Below, piece after piece: positions 53,848 to 61,693 of a stretch of DNA of 64,000 nt. A model generated the notes under the pieces. It was not told where the DNA came from. It saw only the letters and a program-made list of their open reading frames with translations, and did no database searches. Position 1 is the stretch's first letter. Every line of letters begins with the position of its first letter. The position numbers were made by a program, and so were the translations under genes. Source of the stretch: CAVPTL01 sp963729195 (GTDB taxonomy: Bacteria > Actinomycetota > Thermoleophilia > Gaiellales > JAICJC01); contig CAVSNF010000020.1 in NCBI GenBank assembly GCA_963729195.1, positions 62,001 to 126,000 on the forward strand, given 5' to 3'.

Positions 53848-54427
53848 ATGGCGGTGGGTGTCCGGGGTGGTGTTTGCGGTGATGTTCGTTTCGGTTGCTA
53901 TCTACGTGAATTGGCAGCCGTTCGCGCCGCCGCCGAGCCCGTTAGCAAAGCCTGGCGGTAGCCAGGCCGGGGGGGTTACCACCGATGTTGGGCATCCCTT
54001 CTCTTTCGCCGACCTGTTCATCACGAACGTCAGTGACGGCCCGCTTACGCTCGACTCGGTCGAGATGGTCGATCCCAGTCCGGGGCTCAAGATCGTGGGT
54101 GAGCAAGCACGAGCGGCCAACGAAGGCAGCTTTCAGCTCGCCGGCGATGATGACTATCCCCCGACCGGGAAGGATGCTCGCGAAATGCTCGGGAATCGAC
54201 ATCCGCTTCGGGGTTTCGTGATCAAGCCGAAGTCGGCGGTGCTGAACGGCGCCCAGCTCGTGATCGGGATTGTGACCACGCGCCACAGCCGGATGACGAT
54301 CCGCGAGTTCGAGATCCGCCTCCACGACCAGCATGGACACCACTTCACCTACACCGCTCCCTATGCGATCGCTGTCTGTACCCCGGCGTTCTCGCCGTGC
54401 GAGAGCATCGACCCACCACCACTTTGA
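53840..54427 (+). CDS. Cassette B, gene 2: single-pass membrane-anchored beta protein
   Basis: This 195-residue protein has a short basic start (MHRWRWVSG), one membrane span (VVFAVMFVSVAIYV), a proline-rich spacer, then FITNVSDGPLTLDSVEMVDPSPGLKIVG as in cassette A gene 2. Start choice is uncertain: GTG at 53840 overlaps the previous stop by 8 bases; an ATG at 53804 would overlap more. Length and order match cassette A. A palindromic repeat follows 16 bases after the stop. No family is recognised. Confidence 0.78.
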   Translation: MHRWRWVSGVVFAVMFVSVAIYVNWQPFAPPPSPLAKPGGSQAGGVTTDVGHPFSFADLFITNVSDGPLTLDSVEMVDPSPGLKIVGEQARAANEGSFQLAGDDDYPPTGKDAREMLGNRHPLRGFVIKPKSAVLNGAQLVIGIVTTRHSRMTIREFEIRLHDQHGHHFTYTAPYAIAVCTPAFSPCESIDPPPL

Positions 54428-54443
54428 GCGTTGTGCGGGCCGA

Positions 54444-54478
54444 GGGTGAATAACGGTGCCTGGCACCGTTATTCACCC
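54444..54478. repeat. Palindromic repeat copy 9, extended 17-bp arms
   Basis: The arm GGGTGAATAACGGTGCC is followed by T and its exact complement. It lies between convergent genes (stops at 54427 and 54485), a two-way terminator position. Confidence 0.95.
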
Positions 54479-54484
54479 CACGCC

Positions 54485-54850
54485 CTAATCCGGGCCGGCG
54501 AGCCAGTCCGCTACCGCGGCGGGCAGGTTGTCGCCGAACTCCATCCGCACCGCCTGCGTGATCAGGCCTTCGGGATCGCGCGGCGGGTGGTGCGGCTGAG
54601 AGCCGAGGTAGAGCACGATCGAGGCCGCCACCGCCAGCGCCGGGCTGGCGCCGTCGGGGTCGAGTTCATCGAGAGCACCGGCCACACGCCGATCCAGGTT
54701 GGGGACGGTGTTGACCGGCTCGTCGTCGTCCTCGAACCATTGCTCGAAATCGCCCACCAGACCGTCCGTGTCCTCCGGGTCGACAGCCTCCGCAGCCTCT
54801 CTGACGGCCTGAGAGACGGTGAGGATCCGATGCTCGTGCTCGTGTGCCAC
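54485..54850 (-). CDS. Small acidic protein of unknown function
   Basis: This 121-residue, strongly acidic protein (FEQWFEDDDEPVNTV, GALDELDPDG) starts with GTG. It has AVAASIVLYLGSQPHHPPRDPEGLI near the end, which is a weakly hydrophobic stretch and not a clear membrane span. No domain is recognised. It is divergent from the M20 gene 51 bases away and convergent with cassette B. Coding status is supported by clean frame use and codon bias. Confidence 0.65.
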   Translation of the reverse strand: MAHEHEHRILTVSQAVREAAEAVDPEDTDGLVGDFEQWFEDDDEPVNTVPNLDRRVAGALDELDPDGASPALAVAASIVLYLGSQPHHPPRDPEGLITQAVRMEFGDNLPAAVADWLAGPD

Positions 54851-54900
54851 GCTGCAATCCTACTGAACCGGGGCTTCCCGCTCGGTGGCATACTCGCGCG

Positions 54901-56139
54901 ATGAGCACCTCCCTGAGCGACGCCGGCCCCCGCGCGGCGCGGATCATCGATCGGCTCGACACGCTGTTCGAGATCGACCGTGCGGCCGGCACCAACCGAC
55001 CCGGATTGGGTGGGGGCGAGCAACGGGCGTTCGATCAGACGCGCGAGTGGATGGAGCAGGCCGGCCTGGCGGTGTCGGTTGACCTCGGGGGCAATCTGTA
55101 CGGCCGGCTGGCAGGGGCCGATCCGTCCGCCGCCGAGGTGTGGACCGGGTCGCATCTCGACACGCCCCCCGACGGCGGCCGGTTCGACGGCGCGCTCGGA
55201 GTGATGGCCGGGATCGATGCCCTGGAGGCGATTGCCGCCGGCGGGGGCACTCGGCGCACGCTGACGGTGGTCGCGTTTCGGCTGGAGGAGGGTTGGCGGT
55301 TCGGCCGCGGCGTGTTCGGCAGCCGGGCGGTGGCCGGGATGCTCGAGGACGACGAGGCCGACCTGCGCGACGCCGACGGGATCTCGCTGGGCGAGGCGTT
55401 CGCGGCGCTGGGGCTGGGACAGCTCCCGGTGGCCGGGTGGCTCGAACCCGCACCCGCCTGCTTTGTCGAAACTCACATCGAGCAGGGGCCGGTGTTGGCC
55501 GCCGCCGGCGTGCCGCTGGGAGTGGTTACCTCGATTGCGGGGATGGCCGGCATCGACATCGTCTTCACCGGACGCCGCGGCCATGCCGGCACCACGCCGA
55601 TGGCGTTGCGAGCCGACGCACTGGGCGCCGCGGCGCGGTTCGTGCAGACCGCCCATGACACCGCCCGCGCGATCCCCGACGCGGTCTGCACCGTCGGCCG
55701 GCTGACGGTCGCCCCGGGGGCAACCAACACCATCCCCGGCCGGGTCGAGCTGTTCGCAGATGTGCGCGCGCCCGACGACGAGCGGCTGGAGCAACTCGTC
55801 GCGACGGTTGTGGCCGGCGCCGAGGCCGCCGCCGAGGGCGCCGGATGCCGCGCCGAGGTGATCCCGCGGTGGCGATACCCATCGGTGCCGATGAGTCCCG
55901 AACCGCTGAACGCGCTTCGCCGCTCGATCGCCCAGCTGGGCCTGGAGCCGTTCGAACTGCCCTCCGGTGCAGGTCACGACGCGGCCATCATGAGCATGGC
56001 CGGAGTGCCCTCGGCGATGCTGTTCGTGCGCAGCGACGCCGGTGGCATCAGCCACGCGCCCGAGGAACACACCGAGGCCGATGCTGTCGGCTGGTGCGCC
56101 GCCGCACTCGCACCCGCGCTCGCGGAGCTGGGGGCCTGA
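54901..56139 (+). CDS. M20 family amidohydrolase (hydantoinase/carbamoylase type)
   Basis: This 412-residue zinc enzyme has metal ligands H85 and D96 (SHLDTPPDGGRFDGALG), E129-E130 (RLEEGWRFG) and H192 (ETHIEQGPVL), plus the lid-domain AGHDAAIMSMAG segment. This is the AllC/HyuC group that cleaves N-carbamoyl or ureido compounds. The ATG at 54901 fits the family start; no frame break is seen. It overlaps the next aminotransferase by one base (TGATG), so it may feed an amino acid to it. Confidence 0.92.
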   Translation: MSTSLSDAGPRAARIIDRLDTLFEIDRAAGTNRPGLGGGEQRAFDQTREWMEQAGLAVSVDLGGNLYGRLAGADPSAAEVWTGSHLDTPPDGGRFDGALGVMAGIDALEAIAAGGGTRRTLTVVAFRLEEGWRFGRGVFGSRAVAGMLEDDEADLRDADGISLGEAFAALGLGQLPVAGWLEPAPACFVETHIEQGPVLAAAGVPLGVVTSIAGMAGIDIVFTGRRGHAGTTPMALRADALGAAARFVQTAHDTARAIPDAVCTVGRLTVAPGATNTIPGRVELFADVRAPDDERLEQLVATVVAGAEAAAEGAGCRAEVIPRWRYPSVPMSPEPLNALRRSIAQLGLEPFELPSGAGHDAAIMSMAGVPSAMLFVRSDAGGISHAPEEHTEADAVGWCAAALAPALAELGA

Positions 56140-57248
56140 TGACCGATTGGGAAGCGCTGGCTCGGCCGTGGTTGCGAGGCCTGGAGGCGTACTCGCCGGG
56201 GCAGACGCGCGACGAGCTGAAGGCGCAGTACGGCCTCGAGGAAGTCGAGCCGCTGAATTGGAACGAGGATATGTTCGGCGCGCCCGACGGCGTGCTGGAG
56301 GCGGCGGCCGAGGCGCTGTCGCAGGTGTCCTTTTACCCCGAGCGCTCCTTCGCCGACTTCCGCGACGCGGTCGCCGAGTGGGTCGGCGTGCCCACCGAGT
56401 CGGTGATTCCCGCCCACGGCGCCCAGGCGCTGATCGGGGCGCTGACCTCGGCGTTCATCGACCCCGGCACACAGGTTGTGATTCCCAAACTCACCTACGG
56501 TCTGTATGCCCAGGTGTCGGCCGCCGGCGGCGCCGTCGTGACGCGGGTCGAACCGGCTGGGCTGGGGATCGATCTCGACGCGGTCGCCCATGCCGTGCGG
56601 TCAACCCACGCTCGTCTGGTGTGGCTGTGCGATCCCAACAACCCCACCGGCACGCTGATGGACGCCGCCGAGTGGCGCGCGTTTCTGGATCGGCTGCCCG
56701 GCGACTGCGTGGTGGTGGCCGATGAGGCGTACATGGACTTCGCCGATCCGAGCCTGCGTGCGCCCCGGCTGGAGGACGTGACGGACGGCCGGCCGGTGGT
56801 GGTGGTGCGGTCGTTCTCGAAGATCTTCGGGCTGGCCGGCCTGCGTCTCGGCTACGCCGTCGCCGATCCGCAGGTGGCCAGGCTGATGCACATCGTGCAG
56901 GAACCGTTCAACGTCAACCGAGTCGCCCTGGCCGCCGGGCGGGCGGCGGTGGCTGCGAATGGATTCGTCGAAGCCCGCCGGGCCGAGGTGGCCGAGGCCC
57001 GTGACGTGTTGACCGCCGAGCTGACCGCGTCCGGGTTTCGCTGTCACCCCTCCCAGGCCAACTTCGTGCTGGTCGAGCTGGGCACCGACGATCAGCCGGT
57101 GTGCGACCGGTTGGCGAGCCGGGGGATGCTGATCCGCGGCGGCACCGAGTTTGGCCTGCCGGGCTTTGCCCGGATCACCGTGGCGCCTCCAGCGGTCATG
57201 CGACAGGCCGCTGCCGCGGTCACCGAGGCGGTCAACAGCGCCATCTAG
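56139..57248 (+). CDS. HisC-like class I/II aminotransferase
   Basis: This 369-residue PLP enzyme has DPNNPTGT (165-172), VVADEAYMD and the lysine K228 in SFSKIFGLAG. It differs from the family member at 5431 in its longer N-terminus (WLRGLEAYSPGQTRDELK). Coupled to an M20 amidohydrolase, it probably transaminates the released amino acid. It runs to a stop 14 bases before the ATG of the TPP enzyme. Confidence 0.92.
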   Translation: MTDWEALARPWLRGLEAYSPGQTRDELKAQYGLEEVEPLNWNEDMFGAPDGVLEAAAEALSQVSFYPERSFADFRDAVAEWVGVPTESVIPAHGAQALIGALTSAFIDPGTQVVIPKLTYGLYAQVSAAGGAVVTRVEPAGLGIDLDAVAHAVRSTHARLVWLCDPNNPTGTLMDAAEWRAFLDRLPGDCVVVADEAYMDFADPSLRAPRLEDVTDGRPVVVVRSFSKIFGLAGLRLGYAVADPQVARLMHIVQEPFNVNRVALAAGRAAVAANGFVEARRAEVAEARDVLTAELTASGFRCHPSQANFVLVELGTDDQPVCDRLASRGMLIRGGTEFGLPGFARITVAPPAVMRQAAAAVTEAVNSAI

Positions 57249-57262
57249 GTGTATGCGGTGTT

Positions 57263-58910
57263 ATGGTATACCAATTGACTGAGACGCTCGTATCCGACCG
57301 GATCGCTGAGTTGCTGCAGCGTGAAGGGGCTGAGTTCATCGTCGGCTTCCCCGAGAACCGTCTGCTCAACTCCGCCTCGCTGATCGGCATGCGGCCGATC
57401 ATCACCCGCACCGAGCGGGTGGCGGTCAACATCGCCGACGGGTATGCCCGGGCCACCAACGGCGAGCGCATCCTGCCCTGCGTGACGCAGTACGGCCCCG
57501 GTGCCGAGTCGGCCTTCGGCGCGATCGCCCAGGCCTACGGTGACCGCAGCCCGATCCTGCTGTGCCCCAGTGAGCACGCCGTCGCCGAACAGGACTCAGC
57601 TCCCGAACTTCCGGATCGAAGACGCCTACCGTCCGATCACCCGCTGGGCGGCAACCCTGAACGACCCTCGACGCGGCCCGGACGTGTTTCGAAAGGCGCT
57701 GAACGCACTTCGCGGCGTGGGCAACGGGCCGGTGGCGGTGGCCGTGGCCAACGATGTGCTCAACGGGCCGGCCGGCGACTCAGACTGGTCGCTGCACTCA
57801 TATCCCCGCCGCCTGTCCCAGGCTGCCCAGAGTGACGTGGAAGAGATCGCCCGGTTGCTCGCCGAGGCGAGCGCACCGGTGATCGTGGCCGGGCAGGGGG
57901 TGCTGTACGCCGGTGCCACCGACCAGCTGGTGGCGTTGGCCGAGCTGACCCAGATTCCCGTCGCGACCACGCTCAACGGCAAGAGCGCGTTTCCCGAGAA
58001 CCACCCGCTGGCTCTGGGGACGGCGTCTCGGGGGCGACCGGCGACCGTCGATCACTTCTTTGAGCGCGCCGATGTGGTGCTCGGCGTCGGTACCAGCTTC
58101 ACCCCGTCGCTCTACATCACACCGCTGCCCGCCCAGGCCACCCTGGGGCAGATCGTGAACGATCCCCGCGACCTCGCCAACGGCTACGACGTGGAGTTCG
58201 GCTGCGTGGGGGACGCCCGGCTGGTGCTGACGCAACTGATCGAGCAGCTCCAGGGCACCAGCTTCGCCCATCGCGCTGCGGTGGCCGGCGAGGCGGCTGA
58301 GGTGCGGACGCAGTTCATGGAAGCCTGGCGGCCGCAGCTGGAATCGGACGCGGCTCCGCTCAGCCCCTACCGGATCGTGTGGGAGCTGATGCAGGCGGCC
58401 GACCGCACCCGCACAGTGGTCACTCACGACGCCGGACATCCGCGCGACCAGATCGTGCCGTTCTACGAGACGATCGTGCCCCGTGGATACCTGGGCTGGG
58501 GCAAGTCGACCCAGCTGGGAACCGGGCTGGGTCTGGCGATGGGAGCACGGCTGGCCCGTCCCGATTGGCTCTCGGTCAACATCATGGGCGACGCCGCCTT
58601 CGGGATGGTCGGGATGGACTTCGAAACGGCTGTGCGAGCCGGCATCCCCATCCTCACGATCGTGATGAACAACGGCCTGATGGGCGGGTACGGCGAGTGG
58701 ATGCCAGACGCCGTCACCCGGTTTTCATCCAACCGCCTGAGCGGCGACTACTCCGCCCTGGCCACGGCCCTGGGCGGATACTCAGAGCGGGTGGAACGCC
58801 CCCAGGAGCTGGCCGCAGCACTGCAACGGTGTATCGCCGCGACCGAGTCGGGGCGGGCGGTGCTGCTCGAGGTCATGACCCACGAGGAGCACCAGATTGC
58901 CCTCGGCTAG
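57263..58910 (+). CDS. Thiamine-diphosphate enzyme (acetolactate-synthase-like), one frame break
   Basis: This 548-codon protein (corrected) has catalytic E51 in TRTERVAV, a TPP motif starting GDAAFGMVG and ending VMNN, and three domains in the usual order. One extra G near 57592 breaks the frame; removing it gives EQTQLPNFRIEDAYRPI. The ATG lies inside a TGGTATACCA palindrome, and no clear ribosome-binding site precedes it, so initiation may be near-leaderless. It may be a carboligase, decarboxylase or oxalyl-CoA-type enzyme. Confidence 0.88.
57264..57273. promoter_or_regulatory. GntR-type operator TGGTATACCA over the start codon
   Basis: This perfect 10-bp palindrome is of the kind bound by FCD-GntR proteins (TGGTnTnACCA-like). 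It covers the ATG of the TPP enzyme. A FCD-GntR gene lies at the far end of this gene (58915) on the opposite strand, and is the likely binder. Confidence 0.55.
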
Positions 58911-58914
58911 AGGA

Positions 58915-59568
58915 CTACTCGGCCTCGCCGGAGCGTGTCGTCTCGTCCGTCCAGGTGGCCTGCACGTGACCCAGGTGATCCCGCATCGCCTGCTGCGCGG
59001 CCTCGGGGTCGTGGGCGGCGATGCCGTCGCGGATGCGCTGATGCATCTTCACCACCAGCCGGCGTTCGGCTCGCCCGCGGGAGAGATTGCGGCGGCGCAC
59101 CTCGACCAGCATCTGGCCGATCGAGTCGTGCAGCATCAGGAACAGCTCGTTGTGGGTGGCGGCGCCGATCGCGCGGTGAAACTCGATGTCGATCTGGACG
59201 CTGGCCTCGAGATCGGAGCACTCGTTCTCGAACCGCTGGATGGTGTCGTCCATGATCGCGATGTCCTCGGCGGTGGCGCGCTGGGCGGCCAGCCCCGCGG
59301 CGGCCACCTCCAGCACCCGTCGCACCTCGTCGACCTTGGTGTAGTCCATCATGCTGCCCTTGACGAAGTGCCGCATCGACTCCCCGACCGTCTCGGCATC
59401 GACGGCCACGATGCGCACGCCGCTGCCGCTCTTGACCTCGAGCAGACCTCTGGCCTGCAGCCCTCTGACCGCCTCGCGGATGACGGTGCGGGAGACGCCG
59501 AACTGGTTCCCCAGCTCCCGCTCTGGCGGAAGCGCGTCGCCGGGCTTCAGCTGGTTCGCCGCGATCAT
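58915..59568 (-). CDS. GntR family regulator with FCD domain
   Basis: The 217 residues from the first ATG carry LPPERELGNQFGVSRTVIREAVRGLQARGLLEVKSGSG and an FCD domain (DIEFHRAIGAATHNELF, HQRIRDGI). Homology in frame continues upstream to about 59601 (SDKVTAAILD), the first helix of the DNA-binding domain, but no ATG, GTG or TTG is found there. Either a CTG starts it or a frame error hides the start. It is convergent with the TPP enzyme gene and likely controls it. Confidence 0.9.
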   Translation of the reverse strand: MIAANQLKPGDALPPERELGNQFGVSRTVIREAVRGLQARGLLEVKSGSGVRIVAVDAETVGESMRHFVKGSMMDYTKVDEVRRVLEVAAAGLAAQRATAEDIAIMDDTIQRFENECSDLEASVQIDIEFHRAIGAATHNELFLMLHDSIGQMLVEVRRRNLSRGRAERRLVVKMHQRIRDGIAAHDPEAAQQAMRDHLGHVQATWTDETTRSGEAE

Positions 59569-59715
59569 GTCCAGGATCGCGGCGGTGACCTTGTCCGACA
59601 GGCGCGCCTCACGGTCGATTGCCTGGAAAACGGCGGGCGATTCGCTGTCGATCTCGTGTTCGATGTACCTAACCTAGCATGGCTCTCACCAACCAGAGCG
59701 CTCGGATAGACTCGA

Positions 59716-60150
59716 ATGATGGACTCTCTCAAGGCTTCGGCAACGCTCCGCTGGAAGGGCTATCACGGCCACATCGAGGGCACGTCGGGGGCACTGGCGG
59801 TGGACACCGCAACCCAGGCTGAGCTGGGCGGGCCGGGCGGCGAATCGAACCCCGAAGAGCTGTTTGCAGCCGCCCTGGCCAACTGTTTCACCTCGACGCT
59901 GACGGGCATGGCCCGCGCGCGGGAGATCCCACTGGGCGAGATCGAGACGTCGGTCTCGAGCAAGCTCGAGTGGGGCGACGGTCAGGGCCACCATCTCTCC
60001 GAAGCCGTCCTGCACACCCGGGTCGAGTCGTCGGCTCCCGAGCCCGACGTGCGCAAGCTGATCGCAGACGCTGAGGCCCACTGCCCCGTGTGCCAGGCGA
60101 TCGCCGGCCGAGTCGCCTTGAAGGTCACCGCCGAGGTTGCCTCGGCGTGA
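59716..60150 (+). CDS. OsmC family peroxide-resistance protein
   Basis: This 144-residue thiol peroxidase of the OsmC/Ohr fold has C57 (LANCFTS) and C123/C126 (HCPVCQAIAG). Ohr and OsmC normally use two cysteines, one in each region, so one of these latter two may be extra. ATG at 59716 or 59719. The stop overlaps the GST GTG, so both are detoxification functions in one operon. Confidence 0.9.
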   Translation: MMDSLKASATLRWKGYHGHIEGTSGALAVDTATQAELGGPGGESNPEELFAAALANCFTSTLTGMARAREIPLGEIETSVSSKLEWGDGQGHHLSEAVLHTRVESSAPEPDVRKLIADAEAHCPVCQAIAGRVALKVTAEVASA

Positions 60151-60779
60151 CCATCGTGCTGTACGACAACCCGGTGTCCTCCAACGCCATGAAGGTGCGG
60201 TTCCTGCTGGCAGAGCTGGATCTCGAGTACGAGCGCCGCCACGTGCCGATCGGCCGTCCCCGGCCGGACTGGTATCTGGAGCGCTACCCGTTCGGCACCA
60301 TCCCGTTCATGCAGGACGGCGAGTTCGAGCTGGGAGAATCGAACGCGATACTGCGCTACCTGGCCAACCGCGAGGGGCGTGATGACCTCTACCCGGTCGA
60401 TGCCCGCGAGCGCGCTCGGGTCGACTGGGCGCTGGACGCCTGGAGCACGCAGTTTCGCGGCAATCTCTTCCCGGCTGAGCGAATCGGCCTGATGCACGGC
60501 GACTGGGAGAACGGTGGAGGTCGGGCCGAGGACGCCGATCAGGTGGAGCTGGCGGCGGCGATCGACGCCGCCCGTCCCAAGTTCGAGTTGATGGAGAAGT
60601 TCGTGGCCGACAACGGCACCGTGCTGGGGCGCTTCACCATCGCCGACTGCGCATTTGCGCCGGTGCTGTGGCGGTGGCTGCGGCTGCCCCTGTCGTTCGA
60701 CGCGTGGCCGAAGGTGGCGCTGCTGCGCGACACCGCCACGGCCCGCCCGGCGTTCACGCGGATGGGGCCGGTGGCGTGA
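60147..60779 (+). CDS. Glutathione S-transferase-like protein
   Basis: This 210-residue protein has the thioredoxin-like N-domain (VLYDNPVSSNAMKVRFLLAELDLEYERRHV, then GTIPFMQDGEFELGESNAILRYL) and a helical C-domain with TIADCAFAPVLWRW. The GTG overlaps OsmC's stop. GSTs in actinomycetes may use other thiols; the usual N-terminal Ser (SSN) is present. The next gene overlaps its stop by 4 bases. Confidence 0.9.
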   Translation: MTIVLYDNPVSSNAMKVRFLLAELDLEYERRHVPIGRPRPDWYLERYPFGTIPFMQDGEFELGESNAILRYLANREGRDDLYPVDARERARVDWALDAWSTQFRGNLFPAERIGLMHGDWENGGGRAEDADQVELAAAIDAARPKFELMEKFVADNGTVLGRFTIADCAFAPVLWRWLRLPLSFDAWPKVALLRDTATARPAFTRMGPVA

Positions 60780-61693
60780 GCATCCCCGATCCTGTCAGGG
60801 CGCGCGATCTGGTCGGCTACGGCCGTGTCCCACCGCGGTTCGAGTGGCCGGGCGGCGCCCAGGTGGTGGTCAACCTGGTGCTGGTGTACGAGGAAGGCTC
60901 TGAGTACTCGGTGATGTGGGGCGATGACCGCAACGACGGCTGGGGCGAGTACGCCGACCCGGGCGTGCAGCCGCCTCAGCGCGATCCCGGCACGGAGTCG
61001 CACTACGAGTACGGCAGCCGCGCCGGCGTGTGGCGGCTGGCCCGGATCTTCGATGCCGCCGATGTCCCTGTGACGATCTCCGCCGCGGCCGTCGCGCTGG
61101 AGCTGAACCCGGCGGTGCCGGAGTGGATGCGCGAGCACGATCACGACCTGCTCGGCCACGGCTGGCGCTGGACCGAGGCCTGGACGTACAACCGCGAGGA
61201 CGAGCGCGACTCGATCGTGCGCGCTGTGGAGACGTACGAGCGGGTCTTGGGCAGCCGCCCGGCGGGGTGGAACTCCCGCGGCTGGCCGAGCGAGAACACC
61301 CGCGGCATCCTGCGGGAGCTGGGCGGCTTTTTGTACCACTCCGAGGGCTCGGCCGACGACGTGCCGTACTACGAGCTGATCGAGGATCAGCCGATGCTGG
61401 TGGTGCCCTACTCCAAGACCTACAACGACTCCCGATTCCTGATGAACCCGGGGTTTGCCAGCCCGCGTGACTTCCTGGAGACGATGGTGATGGGGCTGGA
61501 CGAGCTGCTGCGTGAGGGAGCCGAGCGGCGCACCATGATGACGGTGGCGGTGCACGCCCGCTGGAGCGGCCAGGCGGCGCGCGCTGCGGCGCTGCGGCTG
61601 TTCATCGAGCACGCGCAGGCGCAGCCGGGGGTGGCGTTCATGCGCCGCAGCGACATCGCCCGCTGGTGGCTCGAGCAGTACCCGCCGGCATGA
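60776..61693 (+). CDS. Polysaccharide-deacetylase family protein (PuuE/allantoinase-like)
   Basis: This 305-residue NodB-fold hydrolase has VVNLVLVYEEGSEYSVMWGD, EYGSRAGVWRLARIFD and the metal-type HDHDLLGHGWRW segment. This is the cofactor-independent allantoinase-like group (PuuE) rather than a chitin deacetylase. It may open a cyclic ureide. The GTG overlaps the GST stop by 4 bases and its stop overlaps the next ATG: four such overlaps in a row mark a tight operon. Confidence 0.88.
   Translation: MSIPDPVRARDLVGYGRVPPRFEWPGGAQVVVNLVLVYEEGSEYSVMWGDDRNDGWGEYADPGVQPPQRDPGTESHYEYGSRAGVWRLARIFDAADVPVTISAAAVALELNPAVPEWMREHDHDLLGHGWRWTEAWTYNREDERDSIVRAVETYERVLGSRPAGWNSRGWPSENTRGILRELGGFLYHSEGSADDVPYYELIEDQPMLVVPYSKTYNDSRFLMNPGFASPRDFLETMVMGLDELLREGAERRTMMTVAVHARWSGQAARAAALRLFIEHAQAQPGVAFMRRSDIARWWLEQYPPA

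Noticed and set aside
15150..54478. CRISPR array
   Set aside because: The repeats are kilobases apart, perfectly palindromic, and have no regular spacers or cas genes.
2123..57593. Programmed ribosomal frameshifting
   Set aside because: No common slippery site; both directions of shift occur, in unrelated families, three in one gene.
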